Below, one piece after another: positions 34,581 through 48,282 of a stretch of 64,000 nt of DNA. The first letter of the stretch is position 1. Each line of letters opens with the position of its first letter. The notes under the pieces were generated by a model. It saw only the letters and a list, made by a program, of their open reading frames with translations. It was not told the origin of the DNA and did not search any database. Made by a program: the position numbers and the translations under genes. The DNA is from Scedosporium boydii. Taxonomy: Eukaryota > Ascomycota > Sordariomycetes > Microascales > Microascaceae. The stretch covers positions 1 to 64,000 of the forward strand of contig NJFT01000067.1 of the NCBI GenBank assembly GCA_002221725.1. Direction: 5' to 3'.

Positions 34581-37047
34581 TACTGAAGTGGGTGTGTTTG
34601 TTGGAGAGAAGGAGGGACTTTTATTAGCTTGCTTGCACATAAATCAAAGTTTAGGGGGAGGAAACCAAAGTCGGGGGTGAATTCGTGACTTCTACCAGTT
34701 ACGCTGACCCACCTGGCCCTTTCCGGCGTCGAACCTCGCCTGCGGGGAGGAGGCAATACGTTGGGGATTGCCGAACCTACTCCAGACTACTTAAGCCTCG
34801 TCACAAGTAACTAGAAATAATCACCCATTGACGAGCTGGATATCAGAAAATACTTTGACAGCTTTCAGAACCACGATTGATATTTTTAGATAGTTCGTGG
34901 CGGTTTCTTTCAGGGCCACGGGCGCGCTCCATGAAGTCGGCTGATGCGAACGAAAGCGCTCTGCATGCAAGCATAACCAAGCAGCGACGGATTCTGGTGT
35001 TGTGCTCACGTTAGACAATCCAAACACACTATGATTCAGCTGGTTCACTTACATGCATAGATCCCCTGTGGTGTATTATTTCTTGTGCCGTAAGGCAAAT
35101 CGCATCCGCGCTAGTGTCGCAGCGATTGATTCTTTCTCATAGGAAGGAAGAGGGGGCGGCGCATTGGGATACTCCAATTGCTCTACCACATTCTCTCCCT
35201 CATTGTTTAAAACAAGTGACCGATAGGAGATGGGGAGGAAAACCCAAGTCGGGGAAACCACACAGAGTTGCCAGAGAATAGACGACTCTAGTGCCTCCAG
35301 ATACTCGTAGCCGCTGTGGCAGGTGGTTCCTTGAGGCGATATTTTGCACACCATGGGATGCTGAAGTTGTTTTTCTTTCCAGCTCGGTTTGACGTTCTCG
35401 AAACCTTGAGCCCCGGCCCCATGTTACAGTCTCCCTCTCAGGTATAGAATGTAAGTGCTCGATGCGCCGATAAGTCTCCAAGAGGTGCAGGAAGTGTTGC
35501 GTGGTTTCGAGGGTCGTCATGTCATCGGTTGTCCAGTCCAACAAGTGGCTGGATGTGATAAGTTCCGACCGAAGTGTTAGACGTCCAAGAAAGATGCGTT
35601 GCTCGTGTTTTACGGAGGTAGGTCTCGGCGATGCTCAAGGTCTCTTTGTGCTCAGCAGATCTATGGCTGCTTGACCCAAGAAGCTCTACTAAGCTCATTC
35701 CTATCGCTTCGCAACGTTAGCTCTCTCGTCCGATACGGGGTAGATCGATGGTTCTTCAAGCCCTACCAATGTCTATCCATGCGCGGGCACCATACAAGCG
35801 CAGCGAACATCGTCAACTTGTTGCCAATGCTTCACATCAACCCGAAGTTGGCTTCGCGCTTCACGTGTTCGCTCCGCGCCCAAGTATTCATTGAGAATCT
35901 GAAGCCGTGAGCGCAGATCACCATGGTCAGGCTGCCCGATATTATCCCCTAGGATAATTGGTACGGGAAGGATGTTGGTTTTAACAAGGCTTGTACTTGT
36001 GTGCTTCCTTAGCAATGGAACAGCTCGACCAGAATGGCACACGAGGTTTGCGTCCAGCTGAGCAAGTCTAGATAGTCTCCCATTAGCGGATCTAGTGAGG
36101 CGAACGTCTATGCAGTCCTATACCCAGGCTTGGTGGCATCTCTGTCACTAGGCAATAGCTTTCTCAAAACAAATCACCGGTCGTAAGGCGGGGTGATACA
36201 TCCATAGTCCGACTCATTTGTGTCGCTCCCCTCGCTCAACATCTCTTCACGACCAGATGGACCCGCTTGCTAGACCCAGGCGCTCTCGGATGCCCTCGTA
36301 CCGTTGCTGAGACTGAACGGCGAGGGCGAGGGCGGGGGCCTCTTCGGCCTCGATTCTCGCTGTCATTGTTGCATTCCCGTCCGTTCTCAATGCAGACTAT
36401 GCGCGGCAGATTCCAGCTGCACTTGACCTGTAGAGACTCGGTAAGCGGAGCGAAACACGGACGCTGCAGCTACCTTTGCACACACCCTGCAAGACTCACG
36501 GGCCACCGTCACCTTTCTTCTAAGATACGACTTTACATTGGACGCATTAACGCATTCGGCTCAGACATGGTGGGGGTTCAATACGGAGGTTTTCTAGCAA
36601 AGACATTCCAGACCCTTGCACGTTGGTTTTATCAAGGTTAATTGCTAAAACGAGTCCGCTCCTCCGGCCCTGGCCGTGCGGCTAACTGTGCTAGCCTTCA
36701 AGTCTAGCACGCCCGTGATTGGCTAGGTTTTTCCGGCCTATTATTCTAGTGCCTGGAATAACTCCTCACTGGACCGGCGCATCTCCTCCGGACTCCTGAA
36801 CAGTGCAGACGAGCCAGAGCTGGCTGTCACGATGGTCGGATGCAGGGCTTTGCTCATGTTCGTCCGTGTCTAGACTCGCTAGTTCTATAGTAATTTTAAT
36901 GCAGAGAAAGGTTTTTGTTTACAAAAAACCCCATCTAGTAGAGAGCCAGTTTGTGCAGATACCGAAGCTGGACTCTCTCACCTCCCTCCCCTTCATCTCT
37001 TCCCCAACTCGTCACGCTAGAACGCACTCCTACCCCAACTCGACAGG
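34581..37047. other. 2.5-kb stretch with unresolved open frames
   Basis: Several minus-strand frames look more protein-like than chance (35076-35354 with LEALESSILWQLCVVSPTWV; 35200-35544 with QHFLHLLETYRRIEHL; 35773-36042 with DNIGQPDHGDLRSRLQIL), but they lie in different frames and I recognise no family, so no gene is called. They may be remnants. At 34681-34720 there is a degenerate tRNA-like patch on the minus strand. The promoter of the amine oxidase gene lies at the right end. Confidence 0.35.
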
Positions 37048-38757
<1,710 letters not shown>

Positions 38758-38929
38758 CTTTAAATACTCTGTTAAGTAAGGAGCTGGAGCGAAGGCTAGC
38801 GCGTTACAATTTGCACCATTTTGGAGAACTTAGATAGGCTGTAATTTTTCAAGTTCAACTATTATTTATTCCCTGCCTCAAAGTGGGAATGTCATTTAGA
38901 ATTGCATAGATGAAGTTCGGTAGACTAAT

Positions 38930-40023
38930 CCACGGTGTGCCTTGTCGACATCACGGGCGAAGACGGCTGAGCTGAGACCATATTCACTGTTATTGGCTTT
39001 CGAAATGGCCTCTAACTGTGTTTTGAACTTCGTGGTTGACTAACAGCCTGTCAGTTACACAGAACAGTACAGATTCAAGGGAGAGAAAAGAGAAAAAAAA
39101 AAAAAGAGGGGGGGGGGGAGACTAACTATAACTGGCCCAAATATCTCCTCTTGGAAAATGCGAGCATCGCTAGGCATGTTGAAAAAAGCAGTACTGGGGA
39201 CAAAGTGGCCTTCGACCGAAGACTACCTCACTTCACCGAGCACATCGAGTCCGGTCTGTTTCGCGTACTGACCGTAGCTTTCGAGCTTCTTCTTCTGACT
39301 AACTGATGACTGGTCCTTTGGTGGTCTCTGAGAGAATTCTTCTAACTTTGGGATGCTCGGTTAATGCTTGACCGCCAACCGCACCAAGCCCACATAGGGC
39401 GTTGATAACACCTAGTGGAAAGCCAGCCTGCTTAACCAGACTTTCTTGTTTCTGGCCGTAGAGCGGTGACAGCTCTGGTGTTTTTAAGATCAGAACATTC
39501 CCGGCCGCGATGACGGATGCCGGTCTCCAAATAGTATCATCTGTGCGAACTCCATGGTCCTTATGAATGATAGACCATCCACTCACAATGGGGCATTCCA
39601 GGGCATAATTGCAGCGCAAATTCCAAGAGGCACATGCTAAGTATATGCATGGCCTTGCGGGATGCTCGATGATTGACCGGCTATCTTGTTTGACCAGCCA
39701 GCAAAATAACGCAGGGTCTCGATTGCTTGGAGCACATTGAGGTTCCTCGAGTCAGAGACGGGAGTTACGGCCTTCAGGGCTTCCAAACATGCCAGCTCGT
39801 CCACGTCTCGACAAGGTCAGCCAGTCTATTGACCAGCCGGCCCCTCGTCGCAAGTAAAATGCTCCCCCAGGTTCCTCGAAAGGCCTCGTAAGCCGAATTC
39901 ACCGGAGTATCTACATCCTCTTTCTGCGTCGCCGCTCGCCACTGTAGGGGTTCCCCACGTCCAAGGTGGCATTTCCAGTGCTCTGAACAAATTCGTTGTC
40001 AATGAAGAGCCGCGTATTGACTA
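38930..40023 (-). pseudogene. aldehyde dehydrogenase relic lacking the catalytic region
   Basis: Minus-strand pieces follow ALDH order: LVNTRLFIDNEFVQSTGNAT, NSAYEAFRGTW, DELACLEALKAVTPVSDS, LRYFAGWSNKIAGQ, VPLGICAAIMPWNAPL, SVIAAGNVLILKTPELSPLY, AGFPLGVINALCGLG and EHPKVRR, then GPVIS, FFNMPSDARIFQEEIFGPV and NNSEYGLSSAVFARDVDKA. They are split over several frames. The segment between EHPKVRR and GPVIS, which should carry the FTGST motif, the catalytic Glu and the catalytic Cys, is missing, and the C-terminus is absent too. An intron-like donor remains after NAPL. The intact enzyme would have oxidised aldehydes made by the amine oxidase next door, with which it is convergent. Confidence 0.85.
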
Positions 40024-40771
40024 ACTCGGCGTTCGTTAGTATCGCGCCCAAGAGTGATGAACCGTACGATTGCGTTGAACAAACCGCGAATCTGTTTCCC
40101 CGCTCTTTTCCTGTCTTGTTATGTTGTCAAATCAGAGAACCACCTTTTGATGGAACAACAGGCTTATTTCGTCACAAATAAAATGCCGTATTCCATGATT
40201 CTTCTGTTCTTGATTAATCTGAGAATTGATCCATTCCGCCCTATCCATTCCGCCCCTACATCCCACCCAAACCCATTCATTCAGAGCAAGGGCCACACAG
40301 GAACTTCAATGTTTCAAACTCCCCGCAAACCCGGGTAATCGCCGAGGGGTTGGATGGGGTGTGGCTCGCCTGTGACAAGGAAAAACATCTCATTCGCTCG
40401 GGAGCTGAGCTTTAGCGGAGCTTCACTAAGCCCCTAGCTCACGGAGATAAACTCTTCGGGATGTGATAAGCCGCTTCGGGATGTGATCTAGCGTCCGTTG
40501 TGAGGGCTTCTACACGGATAATCCTGAAGAACCAGCAAAATTCATCCGACCTTATCCAGGTTGGCCGGCTTGAAGGATTAATAACAGATTCCAATCTGCA
40601 TCTGGAGATATTTAATTGTGGCAGGGCCGCTGGACGTTGCGTCTCGATTCATACCAACTAGATTCCTTTGACAACAATCCATCTTAAGTCTAATCTTTCA
40701 GCTGGGGAATAACTCGATATATCCGTTTATATACGCCTGCCATTCTTACTCGTCCACTCAACTCATTCAAA
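40024..40771. promoter_or_regulatory. upstream region of the second Rid-family gene
   Basis: 748 bp without a supported gene. The direct repeat CTTCGGGATGTGAT occurs twice (about 40455-40470 and 40474-40488). A TATA-like box is present at the right end. Confidence 0.4.
40726..40733 (+). promoter_or_regulatory. TATA-like box
   Basis: TTTATATA lies 39-46 bases before the ATG of the Rid-family gene at 40772. The position is plausible for a TATA element with a very short leader. Confidence 0.35.
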
Positions 40772-41291
40772 ATGGTCGCCAGCTACGAAGAATCGAAGCT
40801 CTCTTCCCATGGCCTTCAGTTCCGCAACTGGCCAGGTCGTGGAGAGGCTGATGCCGACAAGTTCGGCATGAGCCACGCCGTCATTGTTCCAGCAGGCTCC
40901 AGTCGCATCATTGTTGGAGGTCAGATCGGTGCGAGAAATGATGGTTCATTTCCAGACACCCTGGAGGAGGAATTCGCGGAAGCGTTCGAGAACGTGAAGA
41001 AGTCGCTGCAAGCTGCCGGTCTCGGAGAAGATGCTTGGGAGCATGTCTACCAGGTAATTGGCCTCAGTCCCCGGAGTGCACCATCGATGAACGCCATGCT
41101 TACCAACCTACCTCTTCCCTTAGCTCACCATCTTCGCTCTCGCCAAGCCCGGAGTGAGAGACGCAATCTTGAAGGTACTCCCTACCTTCCTCAAGAAGAC
41201 GAGGCCGGCAGAGTTCAAGATCCCTGTAACTACTCTGTTGCACCCCAAGGCGAACATTGAGGTCGCCGTAGAAGCCTATCTCCCCAAATAA
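40772..41291 (+). CDS. Rid-family (YjgF/YER057c/UK114) protein lacking the catalytic Arg
   Basis: Two exons: 40772-41053 and 41124-41291, phase 0, 149 residues. Features: WPGRGEADADKFGMSHAVIV, RIIVGGQIGARNDG, the helix TLEEEFAEAFENVKKSLQAAG, and the C-terminal LLHPKANIEVAVEAYL. Where catalytic RidA proteins have PARS/PART, this protein reads PAEF, so the Arg that binds the substrate carboxylate is replaced by Glu in my alignment by eye. It probably belongs to a non-RidA Rid subfamily with other ligands. It lies between the ALDH relic and the decarboxylase, and is convergent with the decarboxylase. Confidence 0.88.
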
Positions 41292-41767
41292 TGGCAAGAT
41301 GGCAGGTTGAAAATTGTCCATAGAGCAATTACATAACAATTCCAATGAAATATCCAACCTACCTTGTTGAAAGATGGTATATATATGTGTCTTCGTGACT
41401 CCTCTAGCTTGTGTCATCCTTGGTGGACCCATCGAGATTCTAACTGAAGCTGATGGCACTCGTGTGTCGTCTATAGGATGTTCGCCGGCCAGTCTAACTA
41501 TTAGCTTGGAGCGTAGGAATGGTTGAGATGGCTTTCCAAACGCGGATAATCTACAGTCGTCTAATATCCTGATTTCCATTGCTGTTGTCGCTGGGTTTGG
41601 GCGGACAATGAAAGCTTGAACTCTCGCCGCAACTTTTGCGTGACGTTGGCCATTGGAAACCCCGTTGCTTTCTTCGCAAATTGCTTTATTTGACTCTACC
41701 CTATAAGAACTATTCTTTACGTGTTTCCATAATTTAACCGCGTAAGAGTCGTGTCACAAAGCTCGGG
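41292..41767. other. convergent 3' region of Rid and decarboxylase genes
   Basis: No recognisable element in 476 bp. Minus open frame 41100-41579 is a shadow of the Rid gene plus flank. Confidence 0.4.
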
Positions 41768-43437
41768 TTACATGCTAACACCATTTAACTTTGTCCCTCG
41801 TCCTCTGCTTTCTAAAGCCTGCTCTGTGGTCTCCACAATGATATCAAACGCCCTTCTCACATTCTTTTCTGCGGCATTAGGGTTTGCACTGATAACCCTG
41901 ATGAATGTCTGGCTCGACGCGCTGCTGGAGATGATGTGTATTTCACCTTGCGCATTGATATAATCAACGATCTCCTTGGTTATTGCATTCGCATCCGCTT
42001 CAGCTTGGTCCTTGGTAGAATTGGTCTCTGTGCCGTGGGCAGAGTTCTTGGCGCTAGAAAGCGCCTGAGGTTTGACGCGGAAGCAAGTAAGCGCGAACCG
42101 AGGTTTGGCAACTATCTCGAAGAGATCAGATCTTGATCGAACTAAGTCGGTAGTAATATCCCCAAGCTTAATCGTATGTTCAAGGTGCCCGCGTAGGCCA
42201 GAGAGTCCGTACGTCCGTATTACGAACCAGATCTTCAAAGCACGGAAGCGTCGGCCGAGGGGAATTTGCCAGTCCCGATAATCAGTCACCAGACCAGAGT
42301 CTGAGTGTTTGTTCTGATAGTATGGCGCCGAGACCGTCAGAGCCCGAGTCAGGTGATTGCGATCCTGGACATAAAGACACGAGGCATCGAAGTTGACGAG
42401 GAGCCACTTGTGTAGATTGGTGTCGAAAGAGTCTGCCAAGGCAGTATAGGGAGCCAACGTTTTCGCGTATTCTGGCAGCAAGAGAGCGACACCAGCGTGG
42501 GCAGCGTCGATGTGCTTCCATAACTGAGCATTGGCTGGATCCTCAAGGACGGGCTTTAGAGAGGCAAAGTCATCAACAGCGCAGGTTGATGTCGACCCAA
42601 TTGTCAAGGTGATATAGTATGGTTCTAGACCCTTGGAGCGGACATCCTCAAGTGCCGCCTGGAGATCGGGGCCTGTCAGGCCAAGGTCGTTTTTCTTTGA
42701 TGTTTTGATCGACTGATACAAGGTGCCCGCTATCGAGGCGCCTTTGACCGTCGACGAGTGCGCCTGGTCGGAGGAAAGGGCTATAAGTTTTGGACGCAAG
42801 GTAGCGATGCGCGCATCCCGTTCCGCAGAAGGGTTCGGAATACCCTCAGCATCACACTTTGCATGCAGATAACGCTCCCGAGCCGCAACCATGCAAGTAA
42901 CGATAGCCTCCGAAGCCGACCCCTGAATCACTCCACCGCCCCCGGATGGAGAATTTGACAAAAACACTGGCGGCAAGGACAGGGCTTTTGCAATCCAGTC
43001 GAGAACCACAGTTTCAAGCTCGGTGCATGCGGGACTGCACAGCCAATTGAAGGCTGGAGCGGTGAAGGCGGCGGAAAACATCTCGCCCAGCAAGGACGGG
43101 TAGGTCGTACAGGAGGGGAAATAGGCCATGAAGTTGGGCGATTGCCAATGTGTCAAGCCGGGAATAATCTTGTCTCCTATATCTGCCTGGATCTGCTCCC
43201 ACGGCTCGGGCTGTTCGGGTGCAGTGCCCGGCAGCAGCGGAGCAAGGTATCCAGGCGTGACCGTTGGGAGGACGCGATATTCGGCAAGCCCCTCGTTGTA
43301 GGAGATAACTATTCAGTCAGCGGAAGGGTCCCGTCGCCTCTCTGGGATCTAATCTAGTACATACTCTCTTCTACGACGGCGTGAGCCGCAGTCCTGAACT
43401 CATCGGCAGACATGCCAGGCTTTTTCTGTTCCGCCAT
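41768..43437 (-). CDS. aromatic-L-amino-acid-decarboxylase-type PLP decarboxylase
   Basis: Two exons: 43437-43365 and 43308-41768, phase 1, 537 residues. Group II decarboxylase blocks in order: EYRVLPTVTPGYLAPLLPG, THWQSPNFMAYFPS, GGGVIQGSASEAIVTCMVAA, SSDQAHSSTVKGA with the PLP-stacking H208, HIDAAHAG with D292 that salt-bridges the PLP nitrogen, and NLHKWLLVNFDAS with Schiff-base K325. The mobile-loop region reads PYYQNKHSDSG and the dimer segment DYRDWQIPLGRRFRALK. The family decarboxylates tyrosine, DOPA, tryptophan or phenylalanine to the amine. A hydrophilic insert of about 30 residues (rich in Thr, Asp, Ala) lies near residue 455. The neighbouring amine oxidase would be the next step (inference). 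It is divergent from the monooxygenase. Confidence 0.93.
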
Positions 43438-44166
43438 TTTGTAGATATCTTCGGTAGGCAGAGTACAGCAAGACACATGAGAGATTGCTATGCCAGGGAT
43501 GATAGAGGCTTGCTGAGATAGCGACGTGGGCATATATCAATGAGTGAATGATGTGTCGGGTGTGGGCCTGCCGTACATAGCCCGTCCGATGAGTTGACTA
43601 ATTCTAGCTATAATTATTTGCCTCCGAGATCTGGCGTCTAGCCTATTAGGTTTTATTCCACCTTATTAAGTGCGTTTTTGCTCTTCGCCATGTTGCGGGT
43701 CGATTCTGAAGCTAGGCTCGGCATCGGCTACACAAGGCAAGATGGAGGAAGAGGAAAGACCGCACAGATCTTGATGCGGGGAAATTGGCTAGCTGTGAAA
43801 CTTTGCCGACCCTAAGCGCGATGGAGCAGCCCTCCCGCTCCGAATGGATGCAACGGACCAAGAAACTCGGTTATTCCGTGCGAACTAGCACATATTCACA
43901 TCCAACTCGATAGCTTGGCCAATGGCGAGATTATCCTTGTATTGTGTAGATCCAAGAGCCTGGACGAGGCCCAGAAAGGCAAGGCCTATATCGGACTCAG
44001 ATTGGAATATTAATGTTTCGTCTTCAACCCTCAGACGAGATCATGAAATAGCAAACAATCAAGCCAAGATCAGATCGACTCCCGCAATACTTTAACCTTC
44101 CTCTGGTCTTAAATCTCATTCTTCTGTCCCAAACATCATCACGCGTCTACCCACACTTGTTACACC
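43438..44166. promoter_or_regulatory. shared upstream region of decarboxylase (-) and FAD monooxygenase (+)
   Basis: 729 bp between divergent start codons. No clear TATA box or CGG inverted repeat was recognised; a pyrimidine-rich segment (44096-44130) precedes the monooxygenase ATG. Confidence 0.45.
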
Positions 44167-45643
44167 ATGGCCGACATCACCAGCGGAGTCAATGGCGCCA
44201 ATGGCGCCAATGGAACCAACGGAACCAAGCACAAGCTAAAGGTCATCATCGTCGGAGCCGGTTTCTGCGGCCTGGCGACTGCCATCGAACTGAAGCTTCG
44301 AGGAATGGAGCCGATTCTGCTTGAGAGTTATCACAGCACAAGCTCTCATGGTGACATGTTGGATTTCTTCCCCAACGCGGGCAGGGTATTCAACAAGTGG
44401 GACAATGGAAAGGTTGCCGAGAGGCTCTTTGCCGCCAGCCTCAACAAGATCAACTACATCGATTTCCACAACCAGGACGGTGTTTTGCTGCGAAGGGAGC
44501 CTTGGCACCCCCGCAGCCACACCGACGGGACTTTCGCAGGACACCGTGGTAGCCTACACAAGATCGTCTATGAGTACGCCGCTGAGATTGGCGTTGATGT
44601 GCGCTTCAGCACGACGGTGGTCCAATACTTGGACAATGATGAAGAGCTCGGTGTTGTCACCAAAGACGGTCAAACGATTTTGGGTGACGTCGTCCTTGCC
44701 GCCGACGGCCCTAGATCGCTCGCTCGTAGCCAGCTTCTGCACCTGCCTGACCACAAAGTCAACAGTGGATATGCCATCTTCAGATCATACCTGGAAGTTA
44801 CGGATGAGATGCTCAAGAACCCTTTGATAGCCGAGTTGTCCAAGAAGGGCGAGGACATCAGGCGCTTCTGGGCTGGTACGGATATTCATGGCCTGATCAA
44901 CTGCTGGAACAACGGGAGGTCAGTACTATTCTATGCTATTTGCACGAGGTGCCTATGAAGGACTTTTGGAATAACATAAATGCAGGGATATGACGTGGGT
45001 GCTCACCCATCTCGACGACGCCGACATTGGCGAGTCCTGGTCTTTCCCCGGTAAGAAGGAAGATGTTTATGCGTATCTCGACAAGGCCGGATTCCCACCA
45101 GTTTGGAAGCAACTTGTCGAAATGACACCCCCCAACCGAATTGTCGACTACAAGTTGGTTTGGAGAGACCCTTTGAAGACATGGCTCTCTCTGTCAAAGC
45201 GGGCCGCCGTCATTGGCGATGCCGCTCACTGCCATCTTCCTACGTCGGCTCAAGGAGCATGCCAGGCAGTGGAGGACGCAGCAACAATTGCCATCTGCCT
45301 AGAGAAGGCACAAGGAGATGTTCCCCTGGCTCTTCAGGTTTTTGAGCGAATTCGATTCAACCGGTCCCACACGATTCACCAAGGATCAATCTCAACTCGC
45401 AACATCTACCACAAGAACAAGTGGACACCCGAGTTCGTCAAGGAGAACCCAGACTCTTTGTCGCTGCCCCTCCTTGATTGGATTACCAGCTTTGATTGCC
45501 AAAAGAACGCCGAGGAGCATTTTGATCACCTTGCCGAGGATGTGCGGTCTGGAAAACAAGGGACAATCGAGCAGTTGGCACTCCCCGCCGGTGGTGATTA
45601 TACCACAGTCAACATTAAGGCCAAGCCCGTCTTGCGACCATAG
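44167..45643 (+). CDS. salicylate-hydroxylase-like FAD monooxygenase (group A)
   Basis: Two exons: 44167-44918 and 44986-45643, phase 2, 469 residues. A low-complexity Asn/Gly/Ala start (NGANGANGTNGT) is followed by the FAD Rossmann motif VGAGFCGLATA (residues 29-39), the DG motif AADGPRS near 178, and the GD motif VIGDAAHCHLPTSAQG (G328-D329). This arrangement is that of single-component aromatic hydroxylases such as salicylate, 3-hydroxybenzoate or 6-hydroxynicotinate monooxygenases. NAD(P)H is the likely electron donor. No signal or membrane segment. In context it could hydroxylate an aromatic acid or amine-derived product (inference). The substrate cannot be told from sequence. Confidence 0.92.
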
Positions 45644-46108
45644 GAGACAAGTCTAGAAGAGACGTCGCACTGGAACGGAACACGGTTATTCCAAGCGGTC
45701 TGCCATTCATAACGCGTAGCAAGCATATCTGACCTGAGCGCAACTTAGACTTTACACAAACTTTCAAATATATATTTGTGAAAAAATTACATTCGTATAG
45801 TATCGACTTGGTGGTAAAGTTTACTTTCCTTCGGTATATTGAATGTCGCCCCAACTCTGATTAGGCTGAGGTAGTATGTATCTTCGAGCTTTACGTTCAA
45901 TGTGTGCGGAGTGAAATTTATACCATGATAACTCATCGCAGCTACTCACACTTCTTCTTGTTTATTCTTGTTCTTCCCCGTCGACCACTTAAGTACCGCC
46001 GCCGCTGTACGTAACAAGATGTTGGACAGTATAAAAGTCAGCGACTACCAAGCCGAACAAACCGTGGATATCCAACGCAGGGAATGCTGGCTGACAGGCA
46101 TCTCCATT
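45644..46108. other. convergent 3' region of monooxygenase and POT genes
   Basis: AT-rich 3' flank, for example around 45760-45800. No gene seen. Confidence 0.45.
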
Positions 46109-48282
46109 CTAATTACTAGACCAGAAAACCCAACCAAAGAAGATCGAAGCGACGGTCATGGTGCCGGAGAACGACGTGAAAAGTATGACCAGGTTCGGAT
46201 TATGGGCCGCGGGAGAGATGGCAAGCCCCAGAAGAGAGGCGACGGCTAAAGTGAGCATACTCCAAGGCCCCCGAATTAGTACGCTAGATTTAGAGGGAAC
46301 TGATCGCAATATGAAAAAAGAGGGAAGAGGAAATTGGGCTCTACTCACGTTACGGCTTGCAAAGTAGACTTCATGTGCGGCGCTGCCTTGTTATAAGCGT
46401 ATTCCGACCCAGATACGGACCACAGCACTTCGCCGATAGCTCCTACCACGTGGACAGGTATTTGCAATAAGAAGCTCGCCTGGTTGGGGATCTTTCCGTT
46501 GTTGGAAGCTGGGCACTCTAGCGGCATATCGTAGCAAGGTGCGGCATCATAAACAATCTGCTGCACCCCGGCAGCTATAGCCATGGACACGGCGATAAGG
46601 GCAAAGCCGAGCGTCATTCTCACCGTTGGCCGGGGATCCAGCTTTGCCTTGTGCATATACGGGTAAACGCACCGTTCAAAAAGAGGTACCACCATCAGCA
46701 CAAATATGGGGTTCAAGCTGGAGACGGCATCATTCGGTATTCCGTAGGTAACCATCTGGCCTGACTGGGAGACCAGATTGGTCTGGTTCTGCTCGTAACA
46801 TAACCAGACAATAGGGTAAATAGCCCTGGTGGGTGTTTTAGTCTCACACGTTTCCACGCATTGTTGGGCAACACGTTGTCGATTCTTACCACACCTTACA
46901 AGCTTGCAGTGCCTGGCTGAGATCTTCGACATACCGCTCATCCCAGGGGACAGTCCGACCGTGTTTTTCGAATTGCGACGCGGGCATCGCGGCTTCTAGA
47001 TTGAAACCCCCCTTAACGGCACAAGAGAGAACCCCGAGGAGCTTCGCTCGGAAACTCGCCTCGGGTTTTCGGCGGACTTATCCGACTCACAAAATTTAGT
47101 ACTCGCAAAGATCGGGATATGGCGACGACGGGGCCTGTTGACGAGTGCTGCAGTGGAGAGTTGATGGGAGGTAAGAGGGGCTTACAAAATTTCTTGCGTC
47201 CCCAGAGTAGTACGATGACACCGACACCAAGCGCGCAGAGGGACATGAAGAAAGACGTCCAAAAGCCCAGATACTTTTCCATGGTAACGCTCGCGAGGCC
47301 CGAAAGTGATCCAACATTTGCGCACCAGTAGAAGATGCTGTAAACGCGCCTTATCGTCAAGTCTGGTTCTAGAATCACACGTTCACCCGACTTCAGTGTC
47401 GCAACACGTTTTTCGCTGGACTGAACTTGGTCAGCTACGAGATGGTCAGTTGCTGTTAATGAGCGATACTAGCCGGGCTATGATTGGGAAGTGAGGCCGG
47501 AGCTTGGGGATAGGCGCTAGAAGACGGCGAAATTACCTGTAAAAGGCGCGACGCTGGATTTCACTCCTCCAACTCCAAGGCCTATAAGAGCAAAGGCTCC
47601 AATGAGCCCACCCAAACCAGCGCCTGCCTCTAAGGCAGGCGGGATCGACGTCAGAACTAGCAATAGAATGCCAGCTAAGTATACGCTACCAGCCAGAGTT
47701 AGGCAATCATCCCCTGCCAGCGGACTGTAAATCTCTAAGATAGCCTTACCCACATGACACCAAAAGCGTTTTGTAGGGCCCCCAATGGCCATCTGCTAAT
47801 ATACCGGCGAATAGCGGAGTTGTGAAGCTCACCAATCGCAGAAAAGAATTGAGAGCGGTAGCCGACGACTGGCCCATCCCCAAGGCGCCTGGCCGGCCAA
47901 AGTCCCTGGCAGGGTTCTGAATATAGTTTTCTATTGTTCACGGGGTAAGCCGCTGACATATCAATGATACAGTTTCAGTGCTCGGAGGAGGGCCGGGGAA
48001 GAAAGGACCAGGAGACGAGGAATGGCGGCGCCTACGTAATGGTGCTTGCAGGGCATAGTAGGCGAACCTCTCGAATCCTGAGAAACAAGCAACCATCCAT
48101 GCCTCAGCAGAGACTTTAGCGGCGACATGCCGTAGGTTCACAAGGTCCTCTGGAGATGGACTATCTACATGTGAGGAAACAGATCTAATTGGACTTTGCT
48201 GCAGCGGTTGTGGCGAGATTGGTTCAGTTGTGGGCCCGTCGTCACCGGACGGGACAATACCTTTTTCTGGTGGCTCGGCCAT
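46109..48282 (-). CDS. POT/PTR2-family proton-coupled peptide transporter
   Basis: Seven exons: 48282-48036, 47930-47750, 47685-47537, 47434-47091, 47011-46890, 46825-46349 and 46259-46109, 556 residues, all phases matching. Start chosen at MAEPPEKG; an in-frame ATG at 48459 would add 59 residues of doubtful value. Family features: FERFAYYALQAPLQNYIQN in helix 1, LADGHWGPYKTLLVSCG, GVGGVKSSVAPF, RRVYSIFYWCANVGSL, PNDAVSSLNPIF and GEVLWSVSGSEYAY. The typical ExxERFxxY motif is reduced to SGFERFAYY, so the first Glu is replaced by Gly. Exon 4 keeps an unusual 14-residue insert after WGRKKF. It imports di- and tripeptides, in line with the peptide theme. Confidence 0.9.

Noticed and set aside
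34681..34720. Minus-strand patch resembling a tRNA A box and T arm
   Set aside because: The distance is too short for an anticodon arm and the stems pair poorly; at most a degenerate fragment.
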